A stretch of DNA of 19,577 bases from an uncultured Lachnospiraceae bacterium (GTDB taxonomy: Bacteria > Bacillota > Clostridia > Lachnospirales > Lachnospiraceae), in contig CAJTYM010000059.1 of NCBI GenBank assembly GCA_910583835.1, positions 1-19,577 of the forward strand, in the 5' to 3' direction. Under the pieces are notes generated by a model. The model saw only the letters and a list, made by a program, of their open reading frames with translations. It ran no database searches and was not told the DNA's origin. This document shows positions 1 through 6,789 of the stretch, piece after piece (within the stretch, counting starts at the first letter, position 1; each line of letters begins with the position of its first letter). Made by a program: the position numbers and the translations under genes.

Positions 1-20
1 ATTACGTTCGTATCACACAT
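1..20 (-). CDS. PIN-domain (VapC-like) toxin, first codons only, cut by window edge
   Basis: Read on the minus strand from position 20, an ATG opens the peptide M-C-D-T-N-V before the window ends. The pattern Met-x-Asp-Thr-Asn-Val is the usual beginning of PIN-domain ribonucleases, and the Asp is the first of the acidic metal ligands of that family. The ATG lies inside the last codons of the antitoxin gene, overlapping it by 8 nt, which is the usual arrangement of type II toxin-antitoxin pairs. Only six residues are visible, so the family call rests on this short motif plus the neighbour. A different toxin class is possible but less likely. Confidence 0.6.
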
Positions 21-240
21 TATTTTCATATTTTAACAGACGCTCCTCTCGCAAAGAATCCATATCTATATCAGAAGAAATACCACCAAGCATCCCGCGC
101 AAGGAATCCACAGCAGAAATTTGGGGATTTACAACTTTAGCAACCGTTTTTCCATTACGAGTAATAAAGATATCTTCCTTGGCAATTAATTCAAGGTACT
201 TTCCGAAATTAGCTTTAAATTCTGTCGCTGTAACAACCAT
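13..240 (-). CDS. Phd/YefM-family antitoxin
   Basis: A 75-residue protein starting MVVTATEFKANFGKYLELIA. This is the Phd/YefM N-terminal DNA-binding fold (start methionine, Thr-Ala-Thr-Glu-Phe, a helix, then ITRNGKTVAKVV strands). The acidic C-terminal half, with SSDIDMDSLREER, is the type of tail that folds onto a toxin. The start is set at 240 because AAGGAGG lies 8-9 nt upstream; an in-frame ATG at 300 is earlier but sits in the promoter. By family knowledge it neutralises the toxin encoded just downstream and represses its own operon as a complex. The downstream frame looks like a PIN-domain toxin, so the pair is probably VapBC-like with a Phd-type antitoxin. Family call is firm, partner call is inferred. 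Confidence 0.88.
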   Translation of the reverse strand: MVVTATEFKANFGKYLELIAKEDIFITRNGKTVAKVVNPQISAVDSLRGMLGGISSDIDMDSLREERLLKYENNV

Positions 241-271
241 AACTAAATCCTCCTTCATTTGAGTTATTGTT

Positions 272-307
272 ATTATATGCGATTTTAGAGATAAAATCAA
301 TAAAATC
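272..307 (-). promoter_or_regulatory. Toxin-antitoxin promoter with dyad operator
   Basis: On the minus strand there is a TTGATT -35 box (300-295), a 17-bp spacer and a perfect TATAAT -10 box (277-272), ahead of the antitoxin start at 240. Inside the spacer and touching the -35 box is a perfect inverted repeat, GATTTTA (281-287) and TAAAATC (292-298), separated by four bases. A third half-site, TAAAATC, follows at 301-307. Autoregulation by the antitoxin-toxin complex is the usual mode for such operons, and a dyad inside the promoter fits that. The binding itself is inferred. Confidence 0.7.
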
Positions 308-513
308 GTGCGAAATACAAAAAAATAATATTAAGATTTGTTCGATATATAAGAAAAATACTTTTGTATATTTTTATCCTTATCTGCTTTCACCCACTAT
401 CCATTTGCTAAAAATAAATATTTATTCCAACGGCAAATGCGTTATAAACTTCCACAATTAAAAAAGTTACACAACATCATGTTGAATAATTTTTTTACTC
501 TTAACCTTCCGAA

Positions 514-900
514 TTATATAGACAAATACAAATTTCCCTCAATATACCGTTCAGCCATAATTATAATTGTTCGATAGTAACCAATATTCCTTGGAACAAA
601 ATCAGCAAGAGTCACACTATACTGTGTTTCAGTTCCATTTTCAAAACATTGGCAATATATTGATTGTGATTCATGCCAAAAAAGTTTATAAGCATCTTTC
701 AACTCTAGTTCAACCAAAGCGTTTACCTCATCCAAACATAGATGAAATTCTGTTAAAAGTGTATCATTATTTACAAGGTAAACATGCTGAAACTCTTTAT
801 CTCTATGTTCATTAATATTAATAATTTCTACTCGATATCCAAGATACTTTGTCGACTCCAAATCAATCATAACCCCTAATTCTTCCGCTAATTCTCGGAA
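514..900 (-). pseudogene. Nudix hydrolase remnant, 5'-truncated
   Basis: The frame contains RELAEELGV, the second half of a Nudix box (R-E-x-x-E-E-x-G), followed by a C-terminal region typical of the isopentenyl-diphosphate-isomerase-like branch (EFQHVYLVNND, then a strand-rich tail). The first half of the box, the Gly-x5-Glu part with its preceding strands, is absent. An open frame reaches upstream to an ATG at 978, but no ribosome binding site precedes it. The other frame over 926-980 continues the flavodoxin-family pseudogene beside it, so the apparent 154-residue protein is a chimera of two decayed genes. The exact junction, somewhere in 900-926, is uncertain. No activity is expected without the full Nudix box. 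Confidence 0.6.
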
Positions 901-925
901 ACCGTCTTCCTTTTTTTCTCCTTTT

Positions 926-1291
926 AACAAATACAAGTTGCTTTCCGAGAGGAATACGAATATTATGCGCATAATCATTTAGACAATAATGGCGGTTTAA
1001 AAAAGATATCAGGTTACCACAAAACATACCGTAGTAAATTGTCCTCCAATAATAACCACTTCTGCTTCTCTCAATATATCATAAATATGACTGTAGTCCA
1101 TCTTCAATAACACAATCTGTATTATTATTCCGACATTCTAAGCAATTTTGACATGAAACAGGATTTATCAAATTAACATCCATGATAGTAAACTCAAATC
1201 CCCTCGTTTCTGCGCCTCAAATAATCTCTTTGATAATTGTATTTGTAATCCCATCTCTGTGAGGACTTCCAGTAATTGCAACAGCTTTCAT
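926..1291 (-). pseudogene. Flavodoxin-family / NADPH-dependent FMN reductase-like pseudogene
   Basis: From an ATG at 1291, with AAAGGAG upstream, the minus strand reads MKAVAITGSPHRDGITNTII, the phosphate-binding start of the flavodoxin/FMN-reductase fold. An in-frame TGA follows at 1219-1217. Beyond it the frame continues with CQNCLECR, the cysteine cluster seen in iron-sulfur flavoprotein-like members. A one-base shift near the word GLQ is needed to read HIYDILREAEVVIIGG, and a shift back gives IYYGMFCGNLISFLNRHYCL. All these blocks are in family order, so this is one gene broken by a stop codon and two compensating frameshifts. It then runs into the Nudix remnant, so the 3' end is also lost. 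Confidence 0.8.
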
Positions 1292-1366
1292 AGCTAAACT
1301 CCTTTCATAACAAAATATGAATACAAACTCTACACTTCATAAAATTTTTTTATTATATCCTGTTTT

Positions 1367-1618
1367 TTATTTTAATACCCATTCAGGAAAAAGTCCAGCA
1401 TTGTACATTTCTTGACAAAACGGATACGGAGCTTTATTGCTTCCATAGGTTGCCTTTGCAAAAACACGGCACATCCCTCGACAATAATTTTCAAATAAAC
1501 ATTTTCCGCAAACACCATCCAATTCTGGATAAACAAATTTTTCACTAAATAAATTCGAATTAAGCCATATATCAGATAATCTCTTCTCATTCCCTTTCTT
1601 ATATTTAAGTTGTTTCAT
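1367..1618 (-). pseudogene. Radical SAM protein C-terminal SPASM fragment
   Basis: This 83-residue frame has cysteines at 37, 40, 46, 50 and 68 in the order C-x2-C-x5-C-x3-C-x17-C, the auxiliary iron-sulfur cluster pattern of SPASM domains. It is preceded by the usual linker words RLSDIWLNSNLF. The radical SAM core (CxxxCxxC and TIM barrel, about 250 residues) is entirely missing. In the same frame a stop codon lies just upstream of the ATG at 1618, and no good ribosome binding site is present. It is most likely the tail of a peptide-modifying or sulfatase-maturase-like radical SAM enzyme left after a deletion. A translated stand-alone SPASM peptide cannot be excluded. It shares strand and AT-richness with the flavodoxin and Nudix remnants. 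Confidence 0.7.
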
Positions 1619-1840
1619 CTGCGCTCTATTTTAGGAACAATTTTATTGTAAATCCTCTTTCCTTTAATATCTAATACCCATATTGCATTCTAAGAAATGC
1701 CTGTTTTGCATTTCTAGGAAAGAACGGACAAGCCACCTTTGTTTTCTCATACCGAACATAAATTGTAACTATTGGGATATAATAATATAACCTGAAACTG
1801 CTTTATAAAGCCTGACAGTTCACAAAATTTTCACACAATT
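1619..1840. other. Gene-free AT-rich stretch before hsp20
   Basis: No credible gene is seen here. The stretch holds one short hairpin, AGAAATGC at 1693-1700 pairing with GCATTTCT at 1708-1715, with no T-tract on either side, so it is not convincing as a terminator. The right end leads into the hsp20 control region. Confidence 0.5.
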
Positions 1841-1867
1841 TTAGCACTCACCTCTTGACAGTGCTAA
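1841..1867 (+). promoter_or_regulatory. CIRCE operator (HrcA binding site)
   Basis: TTAGCACTC at 1841-1849, nine bases, then CAGTGCTAA at 1859-1867. This is the CIRCE inverted repeat with its canonical 9-9-9 layout; the right arm differs from consensus GAGTGCTAA by one base. In Firmicutes CIRCE is bound by the HrcA repressor, which is released on heat stress. No hrcA gene is in the window. Confidence 0.92.
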
Positions 1868-1883
1868 CAATTCGTGGTATAAC
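1855..1883 (+). promoter_or_regulatory. Sigma-A promoter of hsp20
   Basis: A perfect TTGACA (1855-1860), a 17-bp spacer and TATAAC (1878-1883). The -35 box lies within the CIRCE element, so bound HrcA would block the polymerase directly. The start of transcription would fall near 1890, leaving a leader of roughly 70 nt before the gene. Confidence 0.88.
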
Positions 1884-1958
1884 ACTTATAACAAAAGGTT
1901 CAAGAGCAATTTCCAGACCTTTTAACTACTAAAATATTTCATAAAGGAGCGATGATTT

Positions 1959-2381
1959 ATGTTACTGCCAAGTATTTTTACAAAAGATTTATTTGATGAC
2001 TTTTTTGAACCCCGTTACCATGGTTATGACCGCAATCAGGCTCTGATGAGAACTGATGTAAAAGAAACAGGACAAGGATATGAGCTTTCCATGGACCTTC
2101 CCGGCGTTAAAAAAGACGACCTGAAAGCAGAATTAAAAGATGGATACCTGACCATCAGCGCAACAACCAGGCAGAACAACGATGAGAAAGATTCTGAGGG
2201 AAAATATATCCGCCGTGAGCGTTACTATGGGACTTTCAACCGCAGCTTCTTCATAGGTGAAAATGTAACCCAGGAGGAGATTAAAGCGAAGTTTGAGAAC
2301 GGAATACTGACACTGCAGATTCCGAAAAAAGAACCGGCAAAACAGATAGATGAGAAAAGATATATTGCAATTGAAGGGTAA
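1959..2381 (+). CDS. Hsp20/alpha-crystallin small heat shock protein
   Basis: A 140-residue protein of the usual length for bacterial small heat shock proteins, ATP-independent holdases that bind unfolding proteins in the cytoplasm. It opens with MLLPSIF and a short N-terminal arm. The alpha-crystallin domain covers about residues 28-125, with YELSMDLPGVKKDDLKAEL, YLTISA, RRERYYGTFNRSF and the conserved FENGILTLQIPK ending. AAAGGAG lies 8-9 nt before the ATG. The CIRCE element and sigma-A promoter upstream indicate HrcA-controlled heat induction. It appears to be a single-gene unit, since the next gene is on the opposite strand. Confidence 0.95.
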   Translation: MLLPSIFTKDLFDDFFEPRYHGYDRNQALMRTDVKETGQGYELSMDLPGVKKDDLKAELKDGYLTISATTRQNNDEKDSEGKYIRRERYYGTFNRSFFIGENVTQEEIKAKFENGILTLQIPKKEPAKQIDEKRYIAIEG

Positions 2382-2417
2382 GGAATATCTGGTTTACCGT
2401 TTTCTTTCCTACACAGA

Positions 2418-2453
2418 CAGGGGCAGCCGCAAGAAAGACAGCGGCTGTCCCTG
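2418..2453. terminator. GC-rich hairpin between convergent hsp20 and MATE genes
   Basis: CAGGGGCAGCCGC (2418-2430) pairs with GCGGCTGTCCCTG (2441-2453) around a 10-nt loop; 12 of 13 positions are Watson-Crick and one is a G-U type pair. It sits between two converging genes, as a shared terminator would. Neither strand has a clean T-tract after the stem, so efficient intrinsic termination is uncertain. Confidence 0.5.
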
Positions 2454-2478
2454 CTGCATATCTGCATTTCCTTTCCCC

Positions 2479-3810
2479 TCAATATCCATACCGCTTTCTG
2501 TATTTAAAGAACATCGCCGCAGACAAAGCTATCGCCATCAGCTCTGCCACAGGCGTTGCCAGCCAGATACCGTTCACGCCCAAAATCAGGGGCAGCACAA
2601 TCATTGTAACCAGCATGAACACAAAAGACCTGGAAAATGCCAGCACCGCCGAGACCACGCCGTTTGACAGTGCTGTGAACATTCCGCTGGCAAAGATATT
2701 GAAGCCGATAAACAGCAATGCGATGGTGCAGATTTTATTGCCAGACACCGCCAGGCCATACACCGGATTGTCCGGGCGGGCAAATACGGACACCAACGGC
2801 TCCGTAAAGCAGAAGGAAAACACTGCCGTCAGGACGGAGATAACCGCAATCACTTTCAGGCTAACGGACACCAGTTTTTTCAGCTTGGCATGATTCTGTT
2901 CCCCATGGTAAAAGCTGAGCATAGGCGCCACCCCATAGGAATACCCGGTATACAGGGAACTGGCAAACATCAGCACATACATGATAATCGTCACTGCGGC
3001 AACGCCGTTTTCCCCCACATAATGCAGCAGCGTCCAGTTAAACATCATTGTGATTATCCCGGTGACAAGCGCAGTCGCCATCTCCGAGCAGCCGTTTGTA
3101 GCTGCGTTGGCAAGGACTCTCAGGCGAAATGCCGGTTTCTTAAAATGCAGAAAACTGTTTCTCCTGTTGAACACAAACAGCCCTACCACTGCTGTCACGG
3201 AATATCCCATGCCCGTCGCGATTGCCGCACCGCTGATTCCCATATGGAATACCGCGATAAACACATAGTCAAGCGCCATGTTCAGCACACCGCCCGACAC
3301 GGAGCAGATAAGGGAAAGCGTTGCTTTCTCGCTGGCAATCATATAGAGCGTGAAATTGTTCATCAAAAGTATTGGCACGGTAAACAACAGGTAGCGGCTC
3401 AGATATTCCACACAATATCCCGCCACATCCGCCGAAAGATTCATGCCGGCAAAAATTTTGCCCATCACCAGATACCCCAGCGCACACATGGCTATCCCCA
3501 CAAAAACATTTACAAGAATCAGAAATGTGAAATCCTCCTTTGCTTCCTCGCTCTTTTTCTCTCCCATCTTTTTCATAATCACCGCACTCCCGCCGGTGGC
3601 AAGCATGGTAGAAACTGCGGTCACAAGCTGAATGACCGGCGCCGTCAGGTTGATGGCCGACAGGGCGGCCGTGCCAATCAGGTTTGAGACGAACAAGCCG
3701 TCAACCATTGTATAAAATGACATGAATACCGACATGGCAATGGTTGGAATTGCAAACTTCAGAATATTTCCCAGTGTCACTGGCTTGGCGTACGCATTTG
3801 TATTTTCCAT
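2479..3810 (-). CDS. MATE family multidrug/metabolite exporter
   Basis: A 443-residue, very hydrophobic protein with about twelve predicted membrane segments. The two halves each start with the MATE pattern: LGNILKFAIPTIAMSVFMSFYT with VDGLFVSNLIG near the N-terminus, and a related segment near residue 230. MATE proteins export cationic drugs or metabolites using a sodium or proton gradient. The start is set at 3810 rather than the ATG at 3819, because AAGG at about 3820-3823 is 9 nt from 3810 but abuts 3819. It is divergent from a MerR regulator, and its promoter has the MerR-type 19-bp spacer, so drug-induced expression is likely. The substrate cannot be read from sequence. Confidence 0.93.
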   Translation of the reverse strand: MENTNAYAKPVTLGNILKFAIPTIAMSVFMSFYTMVDGLFVSNLIGTAALSAINLTAPVIQLVTAVSTMLATGGSAVIMKKMGEKKSEEAKEDFTFLILVNVFVGIAMCALGYLVMGKIFAGMNLSADVAGYCVEYLSRYLLFTVPILLMNNFTLYMIASEKATLSLICSVSGGVLNMALDYVFIAVFHMGISGAAIATGMGYSVTAVVGLFVFNRRNSFLHFKKPAFRLRVLANAATNGCSEMATALVTGIITMMFNWTLLHYVGENGVAAVTIIMYVLMFASSLYTGYSYGVAPMLSFYHGEQNHAKLKKLVSVSLKVIAVISVLTAVFSFCFTEPLVSVFARPDNPVYGLAVSGNKICTIALLFIGFNIFASGMFTALSNGVVSAVLAFSRSFVFMLVTMIVLPLILGVNGIWLATPVAELMAIALSAAMFFKYRKRYGY

Positions 3811-3864
3811 AATCTCCATCCTTTCTCTTTGCTTTTTCTATTGTTTTTTCATTCTGTATATAGT

Positions 3865-3895
3865 ACTATAAACCGTACAGTAACAGTACAGTCAA
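3865..3895 (-). promoter_or_regulatory. MerR-type promoter/operator driving the MATE gene
   Basis: On the minus strand: TTGACT (3895-3890), a 19-bp spacer (3889-3871), then TATAGT (3870-3865). The long spacer is the hallmark of promoters activated by MerR-family proteins, which twist the DNA to realign the boxes. The spacer and the end of the -35 box hold an imperfect dyad, CTGTACTGTTACTGTACGG. The promoter points at the MATE gene, whose start is 55 nt downstream of the -10 box. Confidence 0.88.
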
Positions 3896-3909
3896 GGGGG
3901 GATTTGCAA

Positions 3910-4791
3910 ATGAATAAAAAAGAAAAGCTTCTCACCATCGGGCAGTTTGCCGCCATGCATGGAATCAATAAGAAAACCCTGATGTGGTATGACGAAACCG
4001 GGCTTTTTAAGCCCGCATATATCAACCCGGAAAATGGGTACCGCTGCTACACCTACCATCAGAGCCCTATTCTCGAAACCATCCTACTGCTGCGGGAACT
4101 CGATGTATCTATCAATGAAATAAGGGATTTTATGAAAAAACGCTCTGCCGCCAGCCTCAAATTACTTCTGGAAGAAAAAATAAATGATTTGGAGCGCAGC
4201 ATCACCCATCTGCAGGCTGTCAGAAATACGCTGGGCAAGTACCAGCAGAATATGTCTACTTTGCTCACCATGGATTTATCCGAAATCAGCATTATTGAAA
4301 AAGAAGAACGCTGCCTGATTACCGTGGATATTGATAAAGATACCTCTTTTGAACAAGAAGTGGAAATGGTTACTGCCGAAACGGAAAAATACCATCTGGG
4401 CAGGCTCCACGATGCCAATTACGGCTCCATGCTTTCTGTCGACAGCCTATACCGTGGCAGCTTTGACGATTATGGCAAAATTTTCATAGAAATTCCTTTC
4501 CTCACCGTGCAGCATGGGCTTTCTCTTACTGAACAAAACAGTTTTCCCGCAGCAAAACCTCACTGCCCCGCAGACAATGGGCTTCACATCCAGCCCGGCG
4601 GCAAATACCTGCGGGCGTTCCATAAAGGCGACTGGGGCAATCTGCCCCAACGCTACCGGGAAATCCTCGACTATGCAGACAGCCGCGAACTCACATTGTG
4701 CGGGTTTTCTTATGAGATGGGCATCAATGAAATTGTCATAGAACGCATGGAAGACTATATCGTACAAATTGAAATTCCCCTCCAGGGTTAA
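3910..4791 (+). CDS. MerR-family regulator with GyrI-like effector-binding domain
   Basis: A 293-residue protein. Residues about 7-75 form the winged-helix DNA-binding domain (LTIGQFAAMHGINKKTLMWY, ENGYRCYTYHQ). A coiled-coil dimerisation helix follows (about 80-115, LLLEEKINDLERSITHLQAV), then a C-terminal domain like the BmrR/GyrI drug-binding fold ending in YEMGINEIVIERMEDYIVQI. This is the architecture of BmrR-type activators that bind hydrophobic cations and switch on an exporter gene. The start at 3910 is chosen for the AAGGGGG site at 3894-3900; an upstream in-frame ATG at 3829 falls beyond the divergent promoter. It most likely controls the neighbouring MATE gene through the 19-bp-spacer promoter between them. 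Confidence 0.92.
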   Translation: MNKKEKLLTIGQFAAMHGINKKTLMWYDETGLFKPAYINPENGYRCYTYHQSPILETILLLRELDVSINEIRDFMKKRSAASLKLLLEEKINDLERSITHLQAVRNTLGKYQQNMSTLLTMDLSEISIIEKEERCLITVDIDKDTSFEQEVEMVTAETEKYHLGRLHDANYGSMLSVDSLYRGSFDDYGKIFIEIPFLTVQHGLSLTEQNSFPAAKPHCPADNGLHIQPGGKYLRAFHKGDWGNLPQRYREILDYADSRELTLCGFSYEMGINEIVIERMEDYIVQIEIPLQG

Positions 4792-4929
4792 AAAATCCAT
4801 GGCAGCTAACAGAAAATTTTTCTTTTTCTGTAACAAACCTCCCTCCCATGGGACTAATCATTTGTAACCACTTAAATTTGTTCGCCAATCCGTCTGCTAT
4901 GGGGCAGCTGCTTTATCGGAGGACATGAT

Positions 4930-5457
4930 ATGCAGGACATGGAACAGGTATACCGCCAACATTTTCATACTGTCTACCGCTATCTGCGCTGCCTCACCGG
5001 AAGAAACGACTCCCTGGCAGAGGAACTGTGCCAGGAAACCTTCTACCAGGCTGTCAAGAGCGTACACCGTTACCGCGGTGAATGCGCCATGTCCACCTGG
5101 CTGTGCCAGATAGCCCGCCATGTATGGCTGCATGACCTCAGGAAAAAGCAGCATCGCAAAGAGATTTCCCTGGAAGCGTCCCTGGAGCAAAATCCAGAAG
5201 ATTTTCTCTTCCGCTACCTCGCCTCACGGTCAGACACAGAAAGTACGGCATTAAACCGTCTGAACAGCCACAATGCACTTAAGGCTATCCAACATTTAGA
5301 GCCTGTAAGCCGCCAGGTGCTGCTGTACCGCCTTGTCGGCGAACTGTCCTTCAAAGAAATCGGCGACATCCTTGACCATACCGAAAACTGGGCGAGAGTC
5401 ACCTTTTTCCGAGGACGCAAAAAATTAAAGGAGGTGCTTGAGGATGACGGCAGCTGA
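4930..5457 (+). CDS. ECF-type RNA polymerase sigma factor
   Basis: A 175-residue sigma factor with only regions 2 and 4, the ECF layout. Region 2 spans about residues 7-75 (VYRQHFHTVYRYLRCLTG, AEELCQETFYQAV, STWLCQIARHVWLHDLRKK) and recognises the -10 element. Region 4 spans about 112-170 (LEPVSRQVLLYRLVGELSFKEIGDIL, then RVTFFRGRKKLKE) and binds the -35 element. GGAGG at 4918-4922 gives 7-nt spacing to the ATG at 4930; the ATG at 4925 is too close. Its stop overlaps the next start, so the following anti-sigma-like gene is probably translated in fixed ratio. The signal and target promoters are unknown, and I could not find a convincing ECF-type promoter in front of it. Confidence 0.93.
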   Translation: MQDMEQVYRQHFHTVYRYLRCLTGRNDSLAEELCQETFYQAVKSVHRYRGECAMSTWLCQIARHVWLHDLRKKQHRKEISLEASLEQNPEDFLFRYLASRSDTESTALNRLNSHNALKAIQHLEPVSRQVLLYRLVGELSFKEIGDILDHTENWARVTFFRGRKKLKEVLEDDGS

Positions 5458-5824
5458 ATTATTAGAGAAACATTCCTGTGATATCGTGGAGGACCTTCTG
5501 CCTTATTATGCAGAACATCTGCTTGAACTTCCTTCCACTGCAGACGATATGACAATACCTTCTTCCTTTTTAGATGATGAGGAAAATTTTTCTGCTGCAG
5601 CCAAAGCAAGAAACCCCGCTTTCTTTTATGTTGAAACACATATAAAATGCTGCGAACACTGCAGAAGCCTCCTGGAAATGATATCAGAAGACTGGAAAGA
5701 ACCGAAACAGGCTGCGACCAATCCCCCAACCATCCGTTTCCGCAAGAAATACCAGCTCCGCCTGGCACTGGGCACGGCTTTCGCCATCCTCACAGCAGCC
5801 GGCATCCTTGCCATCCTGTTATAG
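5444..5824 (+). CDS. Short zinc-finger anti-sigma-like membrane protein
   Basis: 126 residues, overlapping the end of the sigma gene by 14 nt, with AAAGGAGG 9 nt upstream of the ATG. An upstream TTG at 5438 would be only 3 nt from that site. The N-terminus (CDIVEDLLPYYAEHLL) is like zf-HC2 anti-sigma domains. The zinc motif His-x3-Cys-x2-Cys is at residues 66-73, after an unusual 30-residue acidic insertion. One membrane helix occupies about residues 105-126, and the protein stops there with no outer domain. Anti-sigma factors of this kind hold their sigma at the membrane. A sensing domain would have to come from a partner, and the next two genes encode candidates. The anti-sigma role is inferred from position and motif. 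Confidence 0.82.
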   Translation: MTAAELLEKHSCDIVEDLLPYYAEHLLELPSTADDMTIPSSFLDDEENFSAAAKARNPAFFYVETHIKCCEHCRSLLEMISEDWKEPKQAATNPPTIRFRKKYQLRLALGTAFAILTAAGILAILL

Positions 5825-5882
5825 GACGCAAACACCTCATCAGACGATAACACGAACGATTGACGCCATTGGGAGAATAATG

Positions 5883-6725
5883 ATGAAACAACATGATATC
5901 CTCTGTTCAATTACGACAACTTTATATCCGTCTTACCAGGAAGGGCTTACCTCCCCGGCTTCCTCAAAATTGATAGAGGCACATTTGCAGGAATGCCCGG
6001 ATTGCCAAAAACGATTACTCCTTGCTGCCGATTCTGCTGCTCACCCGACAGGCGGCTCTGCTGCATATACGGCAGATGATTCTGCTGCTCACCCGGCAGA
6101 CGGCTCTGCTGCATGCCTGGCAGAAGCCTCTTACCTGAAACATTACCGCAGATTATTTTTGGCTTCCACCCTGGGCGTATTTTCAGGCATCCTGCTCTTT
6201 GTCCTGCTAATAACAAATGCCTCTTTCGGCGTCCGGCATTTCATGGAACTGGCAGCCCGGCAGCACATTGTCCGCACGGATTCACCTGACGATTACCGCC
6301 AATGGGGAAATTATACCGGCATTTCTGAATTTGCCATTTTCCCCGAAGACCTGTCTGGCTGTAAGTCCATAAACGAATACCATTACCAGTGCAGCAGCAG
6401 TTCCATCCTCACCACCCTACAGCTCTATCTGGACTGCCAATATACGCCGGAAGGCTACGAAACAGAAAAACAACGGCTCTTAAACACCGCAAAGGCTGAC
6501 GCAGGAAATACGCTGTTCGCCCAGCCTGCCTGCTACACTATGCTTTTTTCCGGCACTGCCTGTGAGTACGCCATCTTCTTAGAGAAAGAACAGCGTATCC
6601 TCTACATTTCGCTGGAAAATATTTCCCGGGATGAGATTGTGTTTGACGAATCCTACCTGCCGCTGGATTACGGAAACTTCGGCTCACCGCCAGAAAATCA
6701 GGCGCAGCCCTACTGCCAATACTAG
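5883..6725 (+). CDS. Zinc-finger membrane protein with extracytoplasmic domain, anti-sigma-like
   Basis: 280 residues. A second zf-HC2-type zinc motif, His34-x3-Cys38-x2-Cys41 (HLQECPDCQKRL), is followed by an Ala/Ser-rich spacer made of two tandem 16-residue repeats (about 50-81). One membrane helix spans about residues 91-112, and an outer domain of about 165 residues follows. The outer domain contains CQYTPEGYETE and IVFDESYLPLDY, matched in the next gene product. Topology is cytoplasmic finger, helix, outside sensor, like classical anti-sigma factors. The start is 5883 (GGGAG 7 nt upstream), but the ATG at 5880 is equally readable. The sigma gene lies two genes upstream with only 58 nt between this gene and its neighbour, so one operon is likely. 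The outer domain is not one I recognise. Confidence 0.75.
   Translation: MKQHDILCSITTTLYPSYQEGLTSPASSKLIEAHLQECPDCQKRLLLAADSAAHPTGGSAAYTADDSAAHPADGSAACLAEASYLKHYRRLFLASTLGVFSGILLFVLLITNASFGVRHFMELAARQHIVRTDSPDDYRQWGNYTGISEFAIFPEDLSGCKSINEYHYQCSSSSILTTLQLYLDCQYTPEGYETEKQRLLNTAKADAGNTLFAQPACYTMLFSGTACEYAIFLEKEQRILYISLENISRDEIVFDESYLPLDYGNFGSPPENQAQPYCQY
6030..6125 (+). repeat. Two tandem 48-nt repeats inside the zinc-finger membrane protein gene
   Basis: Units 6030-6077 and 6078-6125 both begin GATTCTGCTGCTCACCCG and encode DSAAHP...GSAA twice, in frame. They form a flexible Ala/Ser linker between the zinc finger and the membrane helix. The copies differ at only a few bases, mainly toward their ends, so the duplication is fairly recent and the copy number may vary between strains. 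Confidence 0.85.
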
Positions 6726-6789
6726 TACAATAACTATGGGACCATCACGGAACCCACTAAACCCATTCAGCCATAAAAAGGAGACTGCT

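Noticed and set aside
267..461. 64-codon open frame on the plus strand over the antitoxin promoter
   Set aside because: AT-rich low-complexity peptide without ribosome binding site; it overlaps promoter and operator sequence.
2890..3687. 265-codon open frame on the plus strand
   Set aside because: It lies wholly antisense to the MATE gene, is rich in His, Cys and Arg with no recognisable domain, and lacks a ribosome binding site.
4829..4894. Possible ECF autoregulated promoter, TGTAAC boxes and CGTC before the sigma gene
   Set aside because: The gap between the nearer AAC and CGTC is 22 nt, longer than the usual ECF spacing of about 16-17, so the match is not convincing.
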